Counted from the stretch's first letter, positions 24,107 through 36,900 are shown. The stretch is DNA of 64,000 nt from Scedosporium boydii (GCA_002221725.1 NJFT01000003.1:62001-126000); one strand, 5' to 3'. Notes: generated from the letters alone by a model not told the origin. A program made the numbers and translations.

Positions 24107-27100
24107 TCACTGCCCTCCCTCTCTATGCTGCTGTCCCTCCCCCCTCGACCCAGCCTGCGCACCACTCCCACCACTAGGCCCATGAATCGTAACCCCCTCT
24201 CCAAGCAACCTCTGCGCTGCATCCCCCGCCGTCCTCAGATTAATAGCCCCAATCCTCGAAACAATACTATCCCCGACAGCATCCACCGCACCCCTCGGCG
24301 ATGTGAGCGACGGCCCCGTCCTCGCCGTTTCCTGGACCCTGAAAAGCTTGATGGCCGTGCCGTTCCAGACGCCCACGGTGCCCTTGGCGGGCTGCATTTC
24401 GGCGCTGAAGACGAAGCCCCAGAGGAGGGACTCGTACCAGCCGAGCGAGAGCGGCGACCACTCGAAGGTGTGCACACGGATCGGGGAAGGGTCGATGCCG
24501 ATGGGTTCGATCTCTTGGATGCGGGCGAGAGTTTCGCGCGAGGCGTGGTCGGCCGCGAGGGCTTGGCGCGGGAGGAGAGCCGTGAGTTGCTGGATGACGG
24601 TTAGCATCGTGTGGAGGGGCAGTTCGGGGAGCCAGCTCTCGATCCATTGGGGCGTGGGCTCGAAGGCGCCGCCGCCGCCCGGTTGAGAGGACATGGTCGT
24701 CGGGGGACGATGGTGGCTCTCGAGGAGGCTTGTTGTGCTGTTTTGGCGCGAGAAGGTGGGGATGCCTGCGGGCATCTTGCCGCGGGCTTTTTCGGACATG
24801 CCACGGAGCTGGGTGGGCACGGCATCGTTGACGTCGACGGCCGATGAGGCCTGGGAGGGGTTCTCACTCGTCGTGGACTGTGCGGGCGTGGGGCGGTGGT
24901 CGTCTTCATCGTCATCGCTATCGTCGTCTCCAATGGCGAAGGCGCCGGATTCCTCGGGCACGTCGCTGACGGCGGGGGAGTGAGGGTAAAGCGCCGTCGC
25001 CCCATGGTGGCTATTGATGCTATCAACCGAGCTGCGCACAGACTCGTGGTGCTCTCCGCCGTGCCCGGCGGCTTCCTTTCTCTGGCGGTTGCGCCTCTCG
25101 ATTTCCTCTTGACCGCTTTCTAGCGTAAAGGCTCGTAGGGCTTCGATCTTCTTCCGGTTCTTTAACACGGCGTGCACGAAGGCGGGGTTTTCTGCATCCT
25201 TTGTTTTAGTACTCGACGACCCACGCGCTTGGTGAACAAGAAACAAAACTTACTCTTGTATTGGTGCTCGATGATGGCATTCATTGCCTCGAGGAGAGAG
25301 CGGAGAAGACTATGATTCGTATCATTCGCAAGGAGGAACGACGGCGAAGACATGGACGAAAAGAGCTGCATCAACTTTGAGCACGACGCTGAGCTGAGGC
25401 CCTCGATATACGCAGCAATGTTGTTAATAACAGCCACGAGGGCCGGGTAGATCGCCGTGAGCTTGCCTTGACTCCCTGTGATCAAGTTGTAGATGGACTT
25501 TCCTCATTAGTTAGCAGCGATTCAGACTTGGAAAGGGAAAACGGCAATGCAACTCTTCGTGAGAAACATACATGAATGAGAAAGTCGGCATATGTGCCGC
25601 TAAACCCCGCAATCCGAATCGAAGGCGGTAACGTCTCCTGCGTCTCGAAGTACCTATTCAAGTTGACGCCAAAGTTCTTCTCAACGCTCAGTGTCTGGAG
25701 CAGGAAGGCGCACATGCGCACCACGCCCTGCTTCGACGGATCCGATTTGTACTCCAAGGCATGGAAGACTGTTAATATGACAAAGTCGTAGACCCGCTCT
25801 GTGTCGATGATGAAGGACCGGAAGCGTTTGTTGCACTGCGTAATTTCCCAGAACAGCATCATCATCTCGGGCACCAGAGTCCCCGTCGAATGAGTCCCCG
25901 CGGGAATGTATGACGTCTTTTCCTGTAGGGGCTGCTGTAGGACTCTCGTCATGCCGTCGACGATGAACTGGAAGTCTTGGGGCCGATGGAGCCGGCCCAG
26001 GAAGTGGCGGTAGTAGTTGCGCTTCGGCGCACCAGTGCTATCTTGGTCCTCTGGGATCGGATATAGTAAGAGGGTTAGGAGGAGTTGAAGGGTATATGTC
26101 ACAAGGACTTGCTTGGCGTCCTTGAAAACGAGGGCGTTGTAGGGTACTCTCCAACTAGCGGGATTATACTTGAGAGACTATTGTTTTGGGGGGATTTATC
26201 AGTTTCAAACGTCCCCAACCTGCCATTATGCGGGTTCGCGGTCTTTCCACAACTTACCGTATTCAGCAGCGAGCAAAGCACCGAGAGCACAATCTGCTTA
26301 TCAGGACACGTACAAAGGTGCGTCAACACCCTCACGCCCCTCTGTGGCAACACCGCCGGCGTCATATACATGCTCTTCCCCGCCAACGTCAAAAGCAACC
26401 TCAGAATCTCTATCCTATTACTCTCAAACTCCTTCGTCGTCGCCACCGACGCATTGCACCCCACGCCGCTCTGCCAAATCGCATACGTAACCTTGGGCTT
26501 CCCATTCGCCTGCCTCGGCAGCGTCAAGCCTGAGAAGAACATCAGATCGACGAGCGTATCGATGAGCTCCTCCGCCAAAGGCTTCGCCTCCTCGAACTCG
26601 TCCAGCTTGGGTCGGGGACTCGTGAGGCCGTCGAGGCTGTCGCCGGTGCCGCCGTCGAAGAGAATCTCGTTGGCGACGACGGACTTACGCGTGCGCTTGC
26701 GGCGGGCGCCCCAGAAGAAGCGCTCTTCCCATTGTTCGAGATTCTCGGCTTCGTAGAGGTAGGGGAGCAGGCGGGTTAGGACGCGGATGCAGTTGAGGGC
26801 GTCGCGGTCCGGGGCGAATTCGGGGTCGGGGAAGGAGGGGTGGTGGCGGAGGATGAAGAGGCGGGAGGTTATGGCTAGGATGAGGGTTTCGAGGTTCTCG
26901 AGGGCTTTGTCTCGGGTTCGACGGATGTCGGAGGCTGAGAAGAGGCTGAAGACATCTTCGGAGGACTCGGGGAGCTCCCAAAACTAGAGCAGGACACTGT
27001 TAGTAAAGCTAGCCATGCAGAGCTAGGGCCAACGTAATAGCTGGTAGAGACAATTGCGATATCAGAGGTGGACAAAAAGGAGGAGGAAAACGCTGCTGGC

Positions 27101-27258
27101 CTTGAATAGCTGCAGTTCCCCAAATTTCGTCTCTTATTTTCTTCTCGAAGGAGGGAACTCACAGAGGTCCAGTACGGATCGTCAGCAGGTATGTGCCGCT
27201 CTTCAGAGAGCCTGAAGATGCCCTTCTTGAACACCAGTTTCGAGCTACTAGCACCCAT
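24107..27258 (-). CDS. HID1: HID1 family protein (Ecm30/Ftp105-like)
   Basis: Peripheral Golgi/trans-Golgi protein of the HID1/dymeclin family. Relatives act in secretory-cargo sorting, and fission yeast Ftp105 anchors a deubiquitinase at the Golgi. Five exons: 27258-27163, 26983-26258, 26177-25572, 25497-25254 and 25191-24107; every junction keeps phase, giving 918 residues. The N-terminus MGASSSKLVFKKGIFRL has the Gly2 and small residue 6 of an N-myristoylation signal, typical of the family. Next come DDPYWTSFWELPES, the RDALNCIRVLTRLLPYLYE helix, RNYYRHFLGRLHRPQDFQF and NPAFVHAVLKNRKKIEAL, all family hallmarks. The C-terminal block TPQWIESWLPELPLHTMLTV and WYESLLWGFVFSAE closes it. An acidic Ser-rich spacer lies before it. 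The last intron ends GATGCAG, which is needed to keep phase. The reading is secure; only the function in this species is inferred. Confidence 0.95.
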
Positions 27259-28150
27259 TGTTGGAGCACGGTTAGCGGAGCTGGTTGAGGCTGATTATCA
27301 TAGTGTCCGCGGCAACAACTGAAAGCCGGGGTTGTTATCGTCTTCGTTCTCGTTCGATATCGGTCGTTGAGAGGGGGTGATTTCGGTGGCGAGGTGCTGG
27401 TGATGTCCTCCTCTAATCACACAATGAAGTCTGGAGTAAGTCCGAAGACAAGGAAGTTACGGCAAGTACAAAGGTACAGGTCTCGCTTGTCGAAGACGTG
27501 GTCAAAGTGGGACGGTACTTGGGATGTACACTTCGACCCTATTTGCTCCTGTGGGTACCTGTCAACTTCCCTTCAATATCGCCCATGTCCGCTTTTTCTT
27601 CCTTCAATTGTTCTTATCAATGATGACTAAGATTGCCTGAGCGTCTGGGATTCTAACACACCACGCCAACGACATCGTTTACCGCGGGCATCCGCTGGTA
27701 GAACAGCTCCAGGTTATCTACGGAGTTATAGACTTTCAAGGCTCATTCTCTCAAGTCTCAGACGAGTTGGAATCCTCTATGGTCACGAACGATATTCGAC
27801 AAAGAAATCAAATCTATTTTTTGCCCAGTTTTAAACTGTAAAACACTCCCATCCGTTCATCCATCCCGTGCAAACACATACGGGTATTGTACATTTCCCC
27901 CATCCCAAACAGGCACATCGTAGTAAAACAAACAACCGGCCCGGCTTTGAATAGTAACTGAGCTCGCACCTTGTAAAACACCGCGCCGTATCCCTTGTAA
28001 TCCCCAGATGGTCGAATAAACATGAACAAGAAAAAGAAAAGAAAGACAGGACGGAAGTAAAAAAACAGAAGCTGGGCACATTCACTGGCCAGTTCGCGGG
28101 GAATGGTCTTCCTGCTCTTCGCCCTCTAGGCCCATACAAATTGGCACCCA
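27259..28150. other. Intergenic: HID1 promoter and IES1 3' flank
   Basis: No gene seen. Open frames at 27814-28151 on the minus strand lie in the 3' flank of IES1 and show no conserved features. Confidence 0.7.
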
Positions 28151-30312
28151 TTAATCAGCATCAGCCTCATCAATGAGAGCCGAGACACGCCGAGCCTTGG
28201 GCCTAGGCGTATCCTCAATCTCATCATCCTCTTCAGGTCGCGGGGTAAGCTTGTCTCCATCATGCTCGTCCGCATCGTCCATGTGAAGGTCGCCATTGGC
28301 ATCAACATCCTCACTAGCCGCCTTCTCCTTCTTGCCCTTGCGAGACGACGACTCTTCGTGGTCCTTGGTGCTATGACCATTAATCTGAATGTCTATGTCA
28401 TCCCTGAAGCTGTCGAGCTCGTCGTCACCAAGGTCCTGGGACTCGGGCTGCTGGACCCTCTTGCGCTTGATCGGGCGGATGACGCTCTTGTCCTCGAGGT
28501 CGGCCCAGCGATTCAGTCGTCGAACGGCGCGGCGAACAGCGGCGAAGTAAGTGTTAGTTTCTTCGCCGAAATCGTCCGGCTCCGTCTTGAGCTGGCACAA
28601 TCCACCGGGCCCCGCCGAGCGGAAGGGGAAATCGTCCTTTTTCATGGAGGAGAAAATACCGCGGCCCGGCTCATCTTCGCCGTCGCTGTTTTGGAAGGCA
28701 AGCTCGTCCGACATGGCCTTGATACGGACAGCAGCACGGTAGATGGCACCGTCTTGGCGCCTGAGCTTGCGAACCTTGTGGTAGTGCTTGCGGAGACCCC
28801 GATCGAGGATATGGTCGACTTGCTCCTTTCGGTGGCGCTCCACGGCTAGTTGGTGTGCGGTAGGCGGGCGCGGTTTGCGAGTCACGACGCCGTCAAGCTG
28901 ACCGGGGCCGGCGGGTGAGGAAGCCTCGAGGATGGTGTACTTGGGAGGCATGCCGCGGCGACTGGCACTACCGATGGCCGCCTGTCTTGCCATGACCCTC
29001 GATGGGGGCGGAGTCGACCTGGTGCTATCAATATCGGACTCGTGCTTCGAAGGGCGGATACGGGGCAGGATGGCCGGACCTTCGTCCGCGAGCATTCGGC
29101 TGCGGGATCCTCGCTTGACCTGGGTATCGGCGATGTAAGCTTGATCGGCCTCCAGGATTTTGGCTCTCATCTTCTGCTTCTCGTTGCCAAACTCGATTTC
29201 CTCGGCAGTATCGACGTTCTCCAGCGCAATTTCTTCTTCCGTCATCTCTTCGAGAACAGGCACTCCCTGATTCGCAACGTCGAGACCGTAGTCGACGCCG
29301 GGGCCAAAGGGGTTTTCCTCGCAGCCCTCTTCAGTAAAGTCTGACTCAAGGTAGAACCACATCAACCATAGGAACGCCCTAGCCCTAGAGTGGCTAGAGA
29401 AGTTCGCCTTCATTACCAGGTCATGGAACTCCTGGCCCTGGGGGAAATGCAACTCGGCGATCTTCTGCGCAGCGGCGCATATGATGAACAGGAGAGCGAC
29501 AGGGTTCGTGCGGGGGATGTTCGCCTCCTTGATGCCGACGAGCGAGTTGGGCTCTTCTCGATCCTCCATACTACCTTTCAGAATCGACTTTAGACGAGGG
29601 GCATCCTGAAGCTGTTTATAGGCGTGGGGGTCCTGGCGGGCCTGCAGGGATGGGATGGCGTGGTATGTGCGCAGTTGAGCTCGCATCTCGGGGAAGACTA
29701 CAGGCAAACATTAGAGTTAGCAAGCGAAAGAACCAAGGAGAGCAAGCGAGCAAGCCAAAAAAAATGTTGCGGGGTAATGATTGCAGAAGCCAGGCTCCTA
29801 GCCGCGCTCTGGAGAGGGTCATGCTTACAGTTCAACGTGGTATTCATGCGTCCGATGTTGACAAGCAGACACACCATGGCCATGCCCTTGGCCGCATCCC
29901 GATCACTAAGAAGTTTGTCCCGGAGCACCTTGCTGGTCTTGCTGCTCCTCGCCATCGTGTCGATATATAGATCGGCAAAGCACTGTTTGCCAAGCTTCTC
30001 CGGTTCGTAGCTGTTCGTAAAGACCTTGGTCTCGTCGTCAAAAATGGCCTTGAGCCAGTCGTATTGGATGTCGGCTCGCCACAGCGGCTCGCCGTCCTCC
30101 TTCTTCAAATGCCGAATCTTGCCAATGACAGACTGTGAATTTTGGTCCTTGGCGTGCGACGCCTTGCCCTTGGACCGGGAGACCTTCTCGACGGGTTCGG
30201 GGGTCGCGTCCATCATCCTCGTATCGTCATCTTCGACGTGAGAAACGAACGACTTTTCGGCATGGACAGGCGAGCTCGGAGCCTCAAGATCGGACGAGTT
30301 GGGAGAGGCCAT
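28151..30312 (-). CDS. IES1: INO80 chromatin-remodelling complex subunit Ies1
   Basis: Fungal-specific subunit of the INO80 ATP-dependent nucleosome remodeller, acting in the nucleus in transcription and repair. Two exons, 30312-29829 and 29697-28151, joined by a 131-bp intron (GTAAGC...TGTAG), give 676 residues. The junction restores NIGRMNTTLNFFPEMRAQLR, which matches the conserved Ies1 block. Also visible are ADIQYDWLKAIFDDETKVFT, TFADLYIDTMARSSK-like FADLYIDTMARSSKTSKVLR, the SHSRARAFLWLMWFYLESDF segment and NPFGPGVDYG. The second half is charged, with a basic stretch HRKEQVDHILDRGLRKHYHK and acidic C-terminal patches, consistent with a nuclear scaffold subunit. The start codon opens a low-complexity acidic N-terminus typical of the family. 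Its neighbour POM34 is divergently transcribed, 1.15 kb away. Confidence 0.95.
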
Positions 30313-31467
30313 CGTGGAAAGTAGAGAACAAGGAGAGAAGTGGCGGCCTGTGATGTCGTTGCTCCTAAATGCGCCTTCTATACCGCGACCCTCTCAGAAC
30401 TCCCTCTATAGAAATTAAATCAACGGAAAACCCGAAAAAGACCCAATCGATGGTGCCGGGGAAAACGACGAGCGGAAAAAGCGGTGGAAACGATGAAAGA
30501 TGATGAGGCGATGGTGTCGCGTCAGCGGTGCATAATTTCTAGTCTCGATTCGGATCGAGGCCAAAAAATTGTATTCGTTGTTTCGCGACGGTTCGTGTAT
30601 ATCTAGGAAGCAAATGGGGGGCCAAGGAGCAAAGAAGAAAGAAATTAGAATTAGAAAATAGCAAGGCAGGATAGCAAGGCAGGATAGCAAGGTCGAGGTG
30701 GAGCAATGTGTGTGAGGCTGATTTTCGATGAATGTGGTGACAATGAAAGAGCGGAAATAAAATCGTGGAATGGAAGTATTGAGGCGGGCTCGACTTGTCT
30801 GATGATGCAGTTCAGTTGAGAATGGGTTGGCTTTCTCAGAATCACGGGTCTGGAGTAAAGTTGCGGGTTGATTTGATGGCACTAGTGAATAAGGGTACAT
30901 TTCCAGCCGAGCAATTTACTTGTCCAATCCTGTACCTGTGTACGAAGTACCTTGGTACACTACTGCACATCAATTCTACTAAGATCAATTAATAGTTCCA
31001 GCCACCCCCCAATACCTCTAGTGGCTGGTACACCAATTGATGAATTGATGATTGATGTGGCTTGACCTCAGCTTTCAGGCACACCTGAAATTGTCGCTAA
31101 CCTCCAGGATTGGAATGTCTTCATCAAAACATCGCCAGCTCCAAATCAACAAACTGCGCCGCCTCGGGGCAACCCCAGCCCACCCATTCCGACGACATAC
31201 TAACATACAGCAGGGTAAATTCTCATTCTCAAAAGGTTTGCCTCCCATACAAATTTCCCTTGTTCTTCTTCGAACTTCGACGCAAGACCACTTTCCTAAC
31301 TCAGATATCCCTCTCGAGGCAGACTCCATCCACAAACTATCTTCAAACGCCTATCCCGGTCGCGCAGACAAGAAAACAACGCAAACGCCCCAGGAACCCG
31401 CCCCCTCCCCCCGATCTCAAACGACGTGCAAACAAATAGAATCTTTCTCAACACACCCGGCAAAGCC
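30313..31467. promoter_or_regulatory. Divergent promoter region between IES1 and POM34
   Basis: This 1.15-kb space serves two divergent genes. It holds one TACGAAGTA copy (30941-30949) within a short AT-rich patch and repeated ATTGATG units near 31035-31055. No gene is seen in it. Exact transcription starts cannot be read. Confidence 0.5.
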
Positions 31468-32340
31468 ATGTCTTCCTCTGGCACAAGAGTCGTGTCCGCG
31501 CGGACCCCCCAACGACCCATCACCCCAGCCCCTGTCGCCGAAAGCCCAGGAAACTGGTCCCATCCACGCCTACGCGAAATCACAAGACGCCGCAACGCCA
31601 CCACCTTCACGGACAAGAACGTCCGCAAAATCGCCTACAACATCGCCGCGCTAATCGGTCTCTGGGCCCTCCAACGGCTCGCCGAGTCCGCTGCCACCTC
31701 CTCCCTCAGCCCAGATGTGTACGTAGACTCCTCTCCCAAAGTATCATCGCCTCGTCAAAGGCTAACACAAGTTCACCCACGCAGCTTCAGCCATCAAACC
31801 AAAAATATCCTGTCCTGGGCCTACCTCCTCCTCCAAGCCCTCCCCATCCTCAACATAGGCCTCGCCCTCCTCCCCCTCTTCCGCACCGAAGACGACATCT
31901 CCGACATCCCCCTGACCCCCGGTCAGCGCAAACTCCTCGGCCTACCTCCAAGCTCGGCCCCCCCCACCCCCAACGCCGTCTACAGTACCCCACCCCGCTA
32001 TTCGCGAACGCCCTCCATCACGGGTTCTCCGCTCTCCGCCCGCGGAAGCAGCAGCAGCCTTAACAAGGCCTCTGCTACTGCTGCCAAGGGCTCGCCTTCG
32101 CCCTACTCACCCTCCGCGAGTCCCCTGAACGGAAAGAGCGGGTTTAACCCTTCGCTTAATGGTGGTAATGGCCGGAGGTCCTCGTTCGGGTCGCCTAGTC
32201 CCCTGCGTGCATCGGGAAGCAGCTTGTTCTCGGAGCCTGCGACGCCTAGTCCCTCGGGGACGAAGAAGACGAGTGTTGGTTTGAATAACAAGTGGTTGTA
32301 TGAGAAGGGCAGGAGGTCTTCGGGCTCCTGGATGCAATGA
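31468..32340 (+). CDS. POM34: Nuclear pore membrane protein Pom34
   Basis: Integral membrane nucleoporin of the pore membrane ring, partner of Pom152 and Ndc1 in yeast. Two exons, 31468-31718 and 31785-32340, flank a 66-bp intron (GTACGT...GCTAACAC...CGCAG) and give 268 residues. Two hydrophobic segments are visible, VRKIAYNIAALIGLWALQRL and SWAYLLLQALPILNIGLALL, separated by a short loop, which is the Pom34 topology. The tail is long and rich in Ser and Pro with many SPS/TPS sites. It ends in the family signature LNNKWLYEKGRRSSGSW. Translation could also begin at an in-frame ATG 14 codons upstream (31426); I prefer 31468 because of its context (AAAGCCATGTC) and the family's usual Ser/Thr-rich start. 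Reading through the intron would also stay open but adds an unconserved insert between the membrane spans. Confidence 0.92.
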   Translation: MSSSGTRVVSARTPQRPITPAPVAESPGNWSHPRLREITRRRNATTFTDKNVRKIAYNIAALIGLWALQRLAESAATSSLSPDVYVDSSPKVSSPRQRLTQVHPRSFSHQTKNILSWAYLLLQALPILNIGLALLPLFRTEDDISDIPLTPGQRKLLGLPPSSAPPTPNAVYSTPPRYSRTPSITGSPLSARGSSSSLNKASATAAKGSPSPYSPSASPLNGKSGFNPSLNGGNGRRSSFGSPSPLRASGSSLFSEPATPSPSGTKKTSVGLNNKWLYEKGRRSSGSWMQ

Positions 32341-33113
32341 GTTGACTAGAGAGGGGGTATGAGCGGTGTCGAGTGGAACTGTTTATGTGTTTCGTGTTTT
32401 ATATGAGTTGGGTTTTTTCCTCCTTCTGGGCTAGAGGTGAGAATGAAGAATACGGCAAGTACGAAACAGAGGTGTTACGTTCCTGTACATTACAAAACCT
32501 TCTCTACCTAGGGCCTTTTTTACATCTTGTTGATAATAGTGGAGGAAACGAAGATCCAAAAGTATTAGCCCTGGATTTTGTATGATTTACGAAATAAAAC
32601 AACCCATACCCTTCCTAGACTGACTTTTATTGGGAAGTACGGGCCACAAGTGGAATGATATCGAGAATGGAGAAGTTTGCTTCGTATTATCGATCGTATG
32701 TTCTACTGCATGGAAGGAAATCTATACCCGCTTGCTAGAACCGCAACCTTTCGAGAAATTTGACTGAAAACAACAAAAACGAAGATGCTATGCTCGGTTT
32801 CCCTTCCCATGCCCATCTATGCATTCAGACGAAAAAGACTTCGAGTACAGGGAGGAAAAGAAAAAGAAAAAAAAGAAAAAATGGAAAAGGAGTAAAAAGG
32901 AGACAACCCAAACCACGAGGTCTATCCGTCTTCCCATGCTCTCTCCCCATCGCTGAAACAAACTCCGAAGGGCAACGCGTCTAATCCATCAATACACGCT
33001 CATCTTTCCTCTCAAATATTCATCTATAGACCCCGGCAATCCCGCAGTCTCGGCGGTCGGACAACCCTACCCTGCCCCGCCTCAAACACGAAAACATCCG
33101 AATCCGACGAATC
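32341..33113. other. Convergent 3' region of POM34 and the sacsin-like gene
   Basis: An A-rich, gene-free spacer. A purine-only run of mixed A and G lies near 32850-32905. Confidence 0.65.
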
Positions 33114-33324
33114 CTAATCGAACAGATTATTCGGAGGCCTGCGTACCGTCTGCTCCGTATACGGAGGCGGAGGGTTGGCAGGAGCGCGCGGTCGGGAAGA
33201 CTGCGAGGGCGGTAGGGGAGCGGGCGATCCGGCTGCGGCGTCCCACCTGGCGATCCTTCTCATCAGGTTCACGTAATATTCCTGAATAAAGGACTCACTA
33301 GAGGCGATTGTTAGTAGATAGTCT

Positions 33325-33370
<46 letters not shown>

Positions 33371-33919
33371 AACGGAAGAGGAAACATACGTGTAGAAGCT
33401 GTGATCAGAACTATGCGTCTTAACAAGGTTATGAGCAAGCTCATGCGCCATAACAACCCACCACCAAATCCCCGCCTCCGCCTTCGCCTGCGGCTGCGCC
33501 ATGCCCGTAGCATGCAGTTGCATGAAGAACCGGAAGTTGAAGAACAGACTGCCGTTCAAGTTGAAGGCGATCGTACCGCCGGCCGTGTCGTAAAAGATGT
33601 GAAGTACCCTAGGCGCAACCTTGTAAATGTCCGCCATCTCGCGGAGGAGGTTCGCAAAGGCGTTGACGGCGCCGCTGTTGGTGGAGAAGAAGGATTGCGG
33701 GTCCTCGACGCCGCGGTCGGCGAAGACCTTCATGCCCGAAGAGGCCTCGGCAATGAAGGTTAGGTCCTTGCCGTGGGTGCTGTCGCAGTAGGTTCCTTGC
33801 TCCTGGACTTGATTCATAGTTGGTTCCGAGAACAACTCGTTCGAACCGTAGGGGCGCGAGGCGTTGATAGCGCTGAGTAGGTTTTCGTGTACCAAAGCCG
33901 GGTTGCTAACCTGGCCCTC

Positions 33920-33953
<34 letters not shown>

Positions 33954-36900
33954 GGTTGCTGACCACCGGTCGGTGCGTTGCTCGGTCCTGCTTGGCTCGA
34001 CGAGCCGTTATCATCGTCGTCCTGGCTTCCAGTGTCAAAACCGAGGCGCTTAGTCAGGTTAGAGAAGAGGCCCCTACTCCTCCTCTTCTTCACATGAGGC
34101 GGGCTAGGCGGCGAGTCACCATCGTCGCCAAACGCCCCCGGCATGCTAGGCATCTGCTCCTTCTGCTCCTTCTGCTGCCGCTCGTTAGCCGCGATAATGT
34201 CCGCCTGGCTCTCACGCCATTTGGTCTCCCTCTCCTGGACACGCCTCATCTCCTCCTCGAGAGCCTTGCGCCTCTCTTCCTCGGCAATCCTGGCCTCGGC
34301 CGCCTTGGCCCGCAGGATGCGCTCCACATTGTAACCGCGCGAACGCAGTCCCAACAGATCTAGCGTCAGGAGCGGCTCAAAGAAGGTATACGACTGGTGG
34401 TTGTGCCTGGAAAGGATCACCTGGCAAAGTGCCTGACCTATCTGGTACATGTCAGGTGTTCCGGAAGCCGCCACGTAAAGGACGCAAGATCCACGATCCG
34501 CCTTGCTCGCCGCAGACCTCTTCTCGGTGTGCGTCTCCAGATGATTCTCGAGTTGTCTCCGGAGGGAAATCGACTGGACCAGCGTGACCGTCAGGTTCTT
34601 CTCCAACCATTTCGCGTCATGTTTGATAATATCTTTCTTGTCGCTGGCATACTCGTGCAAAAAGATCTTCGTCCTCTCAACCACATGCTTTCGAAGCTTT
34701 TCCGCTTTCTCAGGCATCTTTACGGGCGGCCCCATGTTGAGGTTCTCTTGAACCAAACTTCTCAACCGGCGAGCTCCGAGCATCAGGTAGAAGCTCTCCA
34801 AGGTTTCCTCCTCAGGCGCGCAAAGCAGAAACCTTTTGAAGATTCTGAAGCTGATGAAATCATCCGAAACGACAATCTTTGAAGGAACCTCTAGGTGATA
34901 TTGCCTCATCTCCGTCTCGTCTTCATAATCGTCACTCGCGCCGTTTGTAGCAGCTGTAGTTATTCTGGAAGCAAGTAGACACTTGGAGTTCTGCAGCTTC
35001 GTCCACAACGTCTTGTCCGACTTGAGAACTGCAGAGCTCTCCGCAAGAGACCTCAGAAGATTGAGATACCTATCCACCTGTAGCATACCGAGAAGCCGCG
35101 CCGGCTCTTGGCAAACACGCTCGGCAAGTTCACGCTTGGTAGGTTCCGTTCGAGCGCCGCAACGGAACAAAAATGCATTGGCCGTACTGCCGAAATCGAC
35201 GAAGTCAAAAATGTCGGCATACGAAGAATCGCGGCCGAGGTAACAAAGGGACGGGCTAGTGAACCTAACACTGCCTTTCTCGTGGGGCGGACTGATAGGG
35301 ATGATTGCCGCATTCCGAAGTTTTGCTACGTTAGGCTCCTTCATGTCAGGAAGTCGTTGTGCAAAGTAGCCGAAGAGTAGAGTGGCCCTTGTCGCGTCCA
35401 GGGGAGGATGCGCGAGGAGCTGCTTGATGCACTCGTCGATAGGAGGGGATCTCGCAACGCCGAATTTCTATTCAAATGGTCAGTATTAAATGAATCAATT
35501 CCCGAAAACACCCTGCCTCCTAGGCGTTCAAGAAGGGTCCTCACCAGTGCATGTGGAACTAGGTCACGTCTGAGCACCTTGAATCCAAAAGTCGACGCTC
35601 CTTCTTCCGTGAAACAACCCGACGGCGGCACAAGCGTATTCTCATCTCCTTCAATCGGCAAGATAGCCTTGTTCGTGCCCGCGATATTGGTATTACCATA
35701 CCCATTGACGACATGCTTCGAGATGAAGTAAGTCCTGGCGTTCTCCCGAGTTCGGAGATCCGGCGATGCCATCACCTCAACCAGTTCGGCCGCAGTTGGA
35801 TACGCTCGCAGGCCGAGGACGGACAAAAAGTGCGACTCCGCGCCTCGAGGAGGAAGGGCACCGGGCCAGTATAGGATTGGCAAGCCGAGACCTCGCAGGG
35901 AGTCCTGGGGTTCGAAGAGTTCTGAAACCTTGTAGAGCTTAGTCGTCCCCTTGAATCGACCCATACCCGGAGGTCCAGCTTCAGCCGGGCAAATCGCTGA
36001 GTTCTTAAGCTTCACCATATCGCCGGTTGGGATATCGGCACGAACGGATGCTAGGTACTTGATGAGCTCGACATGGCTCCACTTCTGCTCGCCAGAGGAA
36101 GGAGAAAGAAGCCTTGCGAAGATGGTTTCAAGGTCCAAGGTCTTCCGGACGCCGAGGGCAACGAGGAGCTTCTCCTTCACCTGTCCCAAGTTCTCGATGA
36201 CGGGCAAATCGTCAAAGAGCTTTACGTTGGGGAAGAAGGACTCCTCGGGCTTCTTCATACCCAGCTTCGTGGGGATGACAGTGTACTGTTGAAGGAGTGG
36301 TGCTATGCCAGCCCTCGATCCGGGGGACATGTTGTCCCAGCTCTTGCTGACCACAATAAGTACTTGCTTGGAAAAGTCGGCTGACTTGGTCATGTTGAGA
36401 TTGTCGGGCCTCTGCGAACCAGTGCGAATCAGGAACTGTAACCACGGAAAGATCTCTAGAGGCTCCCATCCAAGCGCCGCTAGCTCAGCATTCGAACAAT
36501 GATTCGTAAATGCAAATGGCAGGGTGTCAGGAGGGAGAGGGTGTGTCGGGGGTATCCTGTTTGCGGTCACGAAGTTCTTGATGACGGAGAGGGCGACTAT
36601 GCCACCTTTCTCCCCTTTCTCGTCGCTGATCGTCGCCACAGCCGCATCAACCAAACTCTTCGTCACTCCTTTGTCGAGCTCTCCGCTCAGAGCCATCTTG
36701 GAAACCCATTTAATGAAGGACGTCAGCTGGTCCTTGGTCATAGCTTTGGCACTAAGTTCGTCACGTATGTCTTGAAGGGTGATCCGCGAAAGGACGCCAA
36801 AGTCGGAGAGTTTCTTAAAGAATTGGGTTTCCATCAATTCTTTAGGCACAGTTGGCAGCCCATCGACGAACTGTCCGAGTTCTTCCGAAGGAATTCGCAC

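Noticed and set aside
31719..31784. Reading POM34 as an unspliced 304-residue protein
   Set aside because: The open segment has a GTACGT donor, a GCTAACAC branch site and a CGCAG acceptor, and removing it leaves a continuous helix-loop-helix membrane region in phase.
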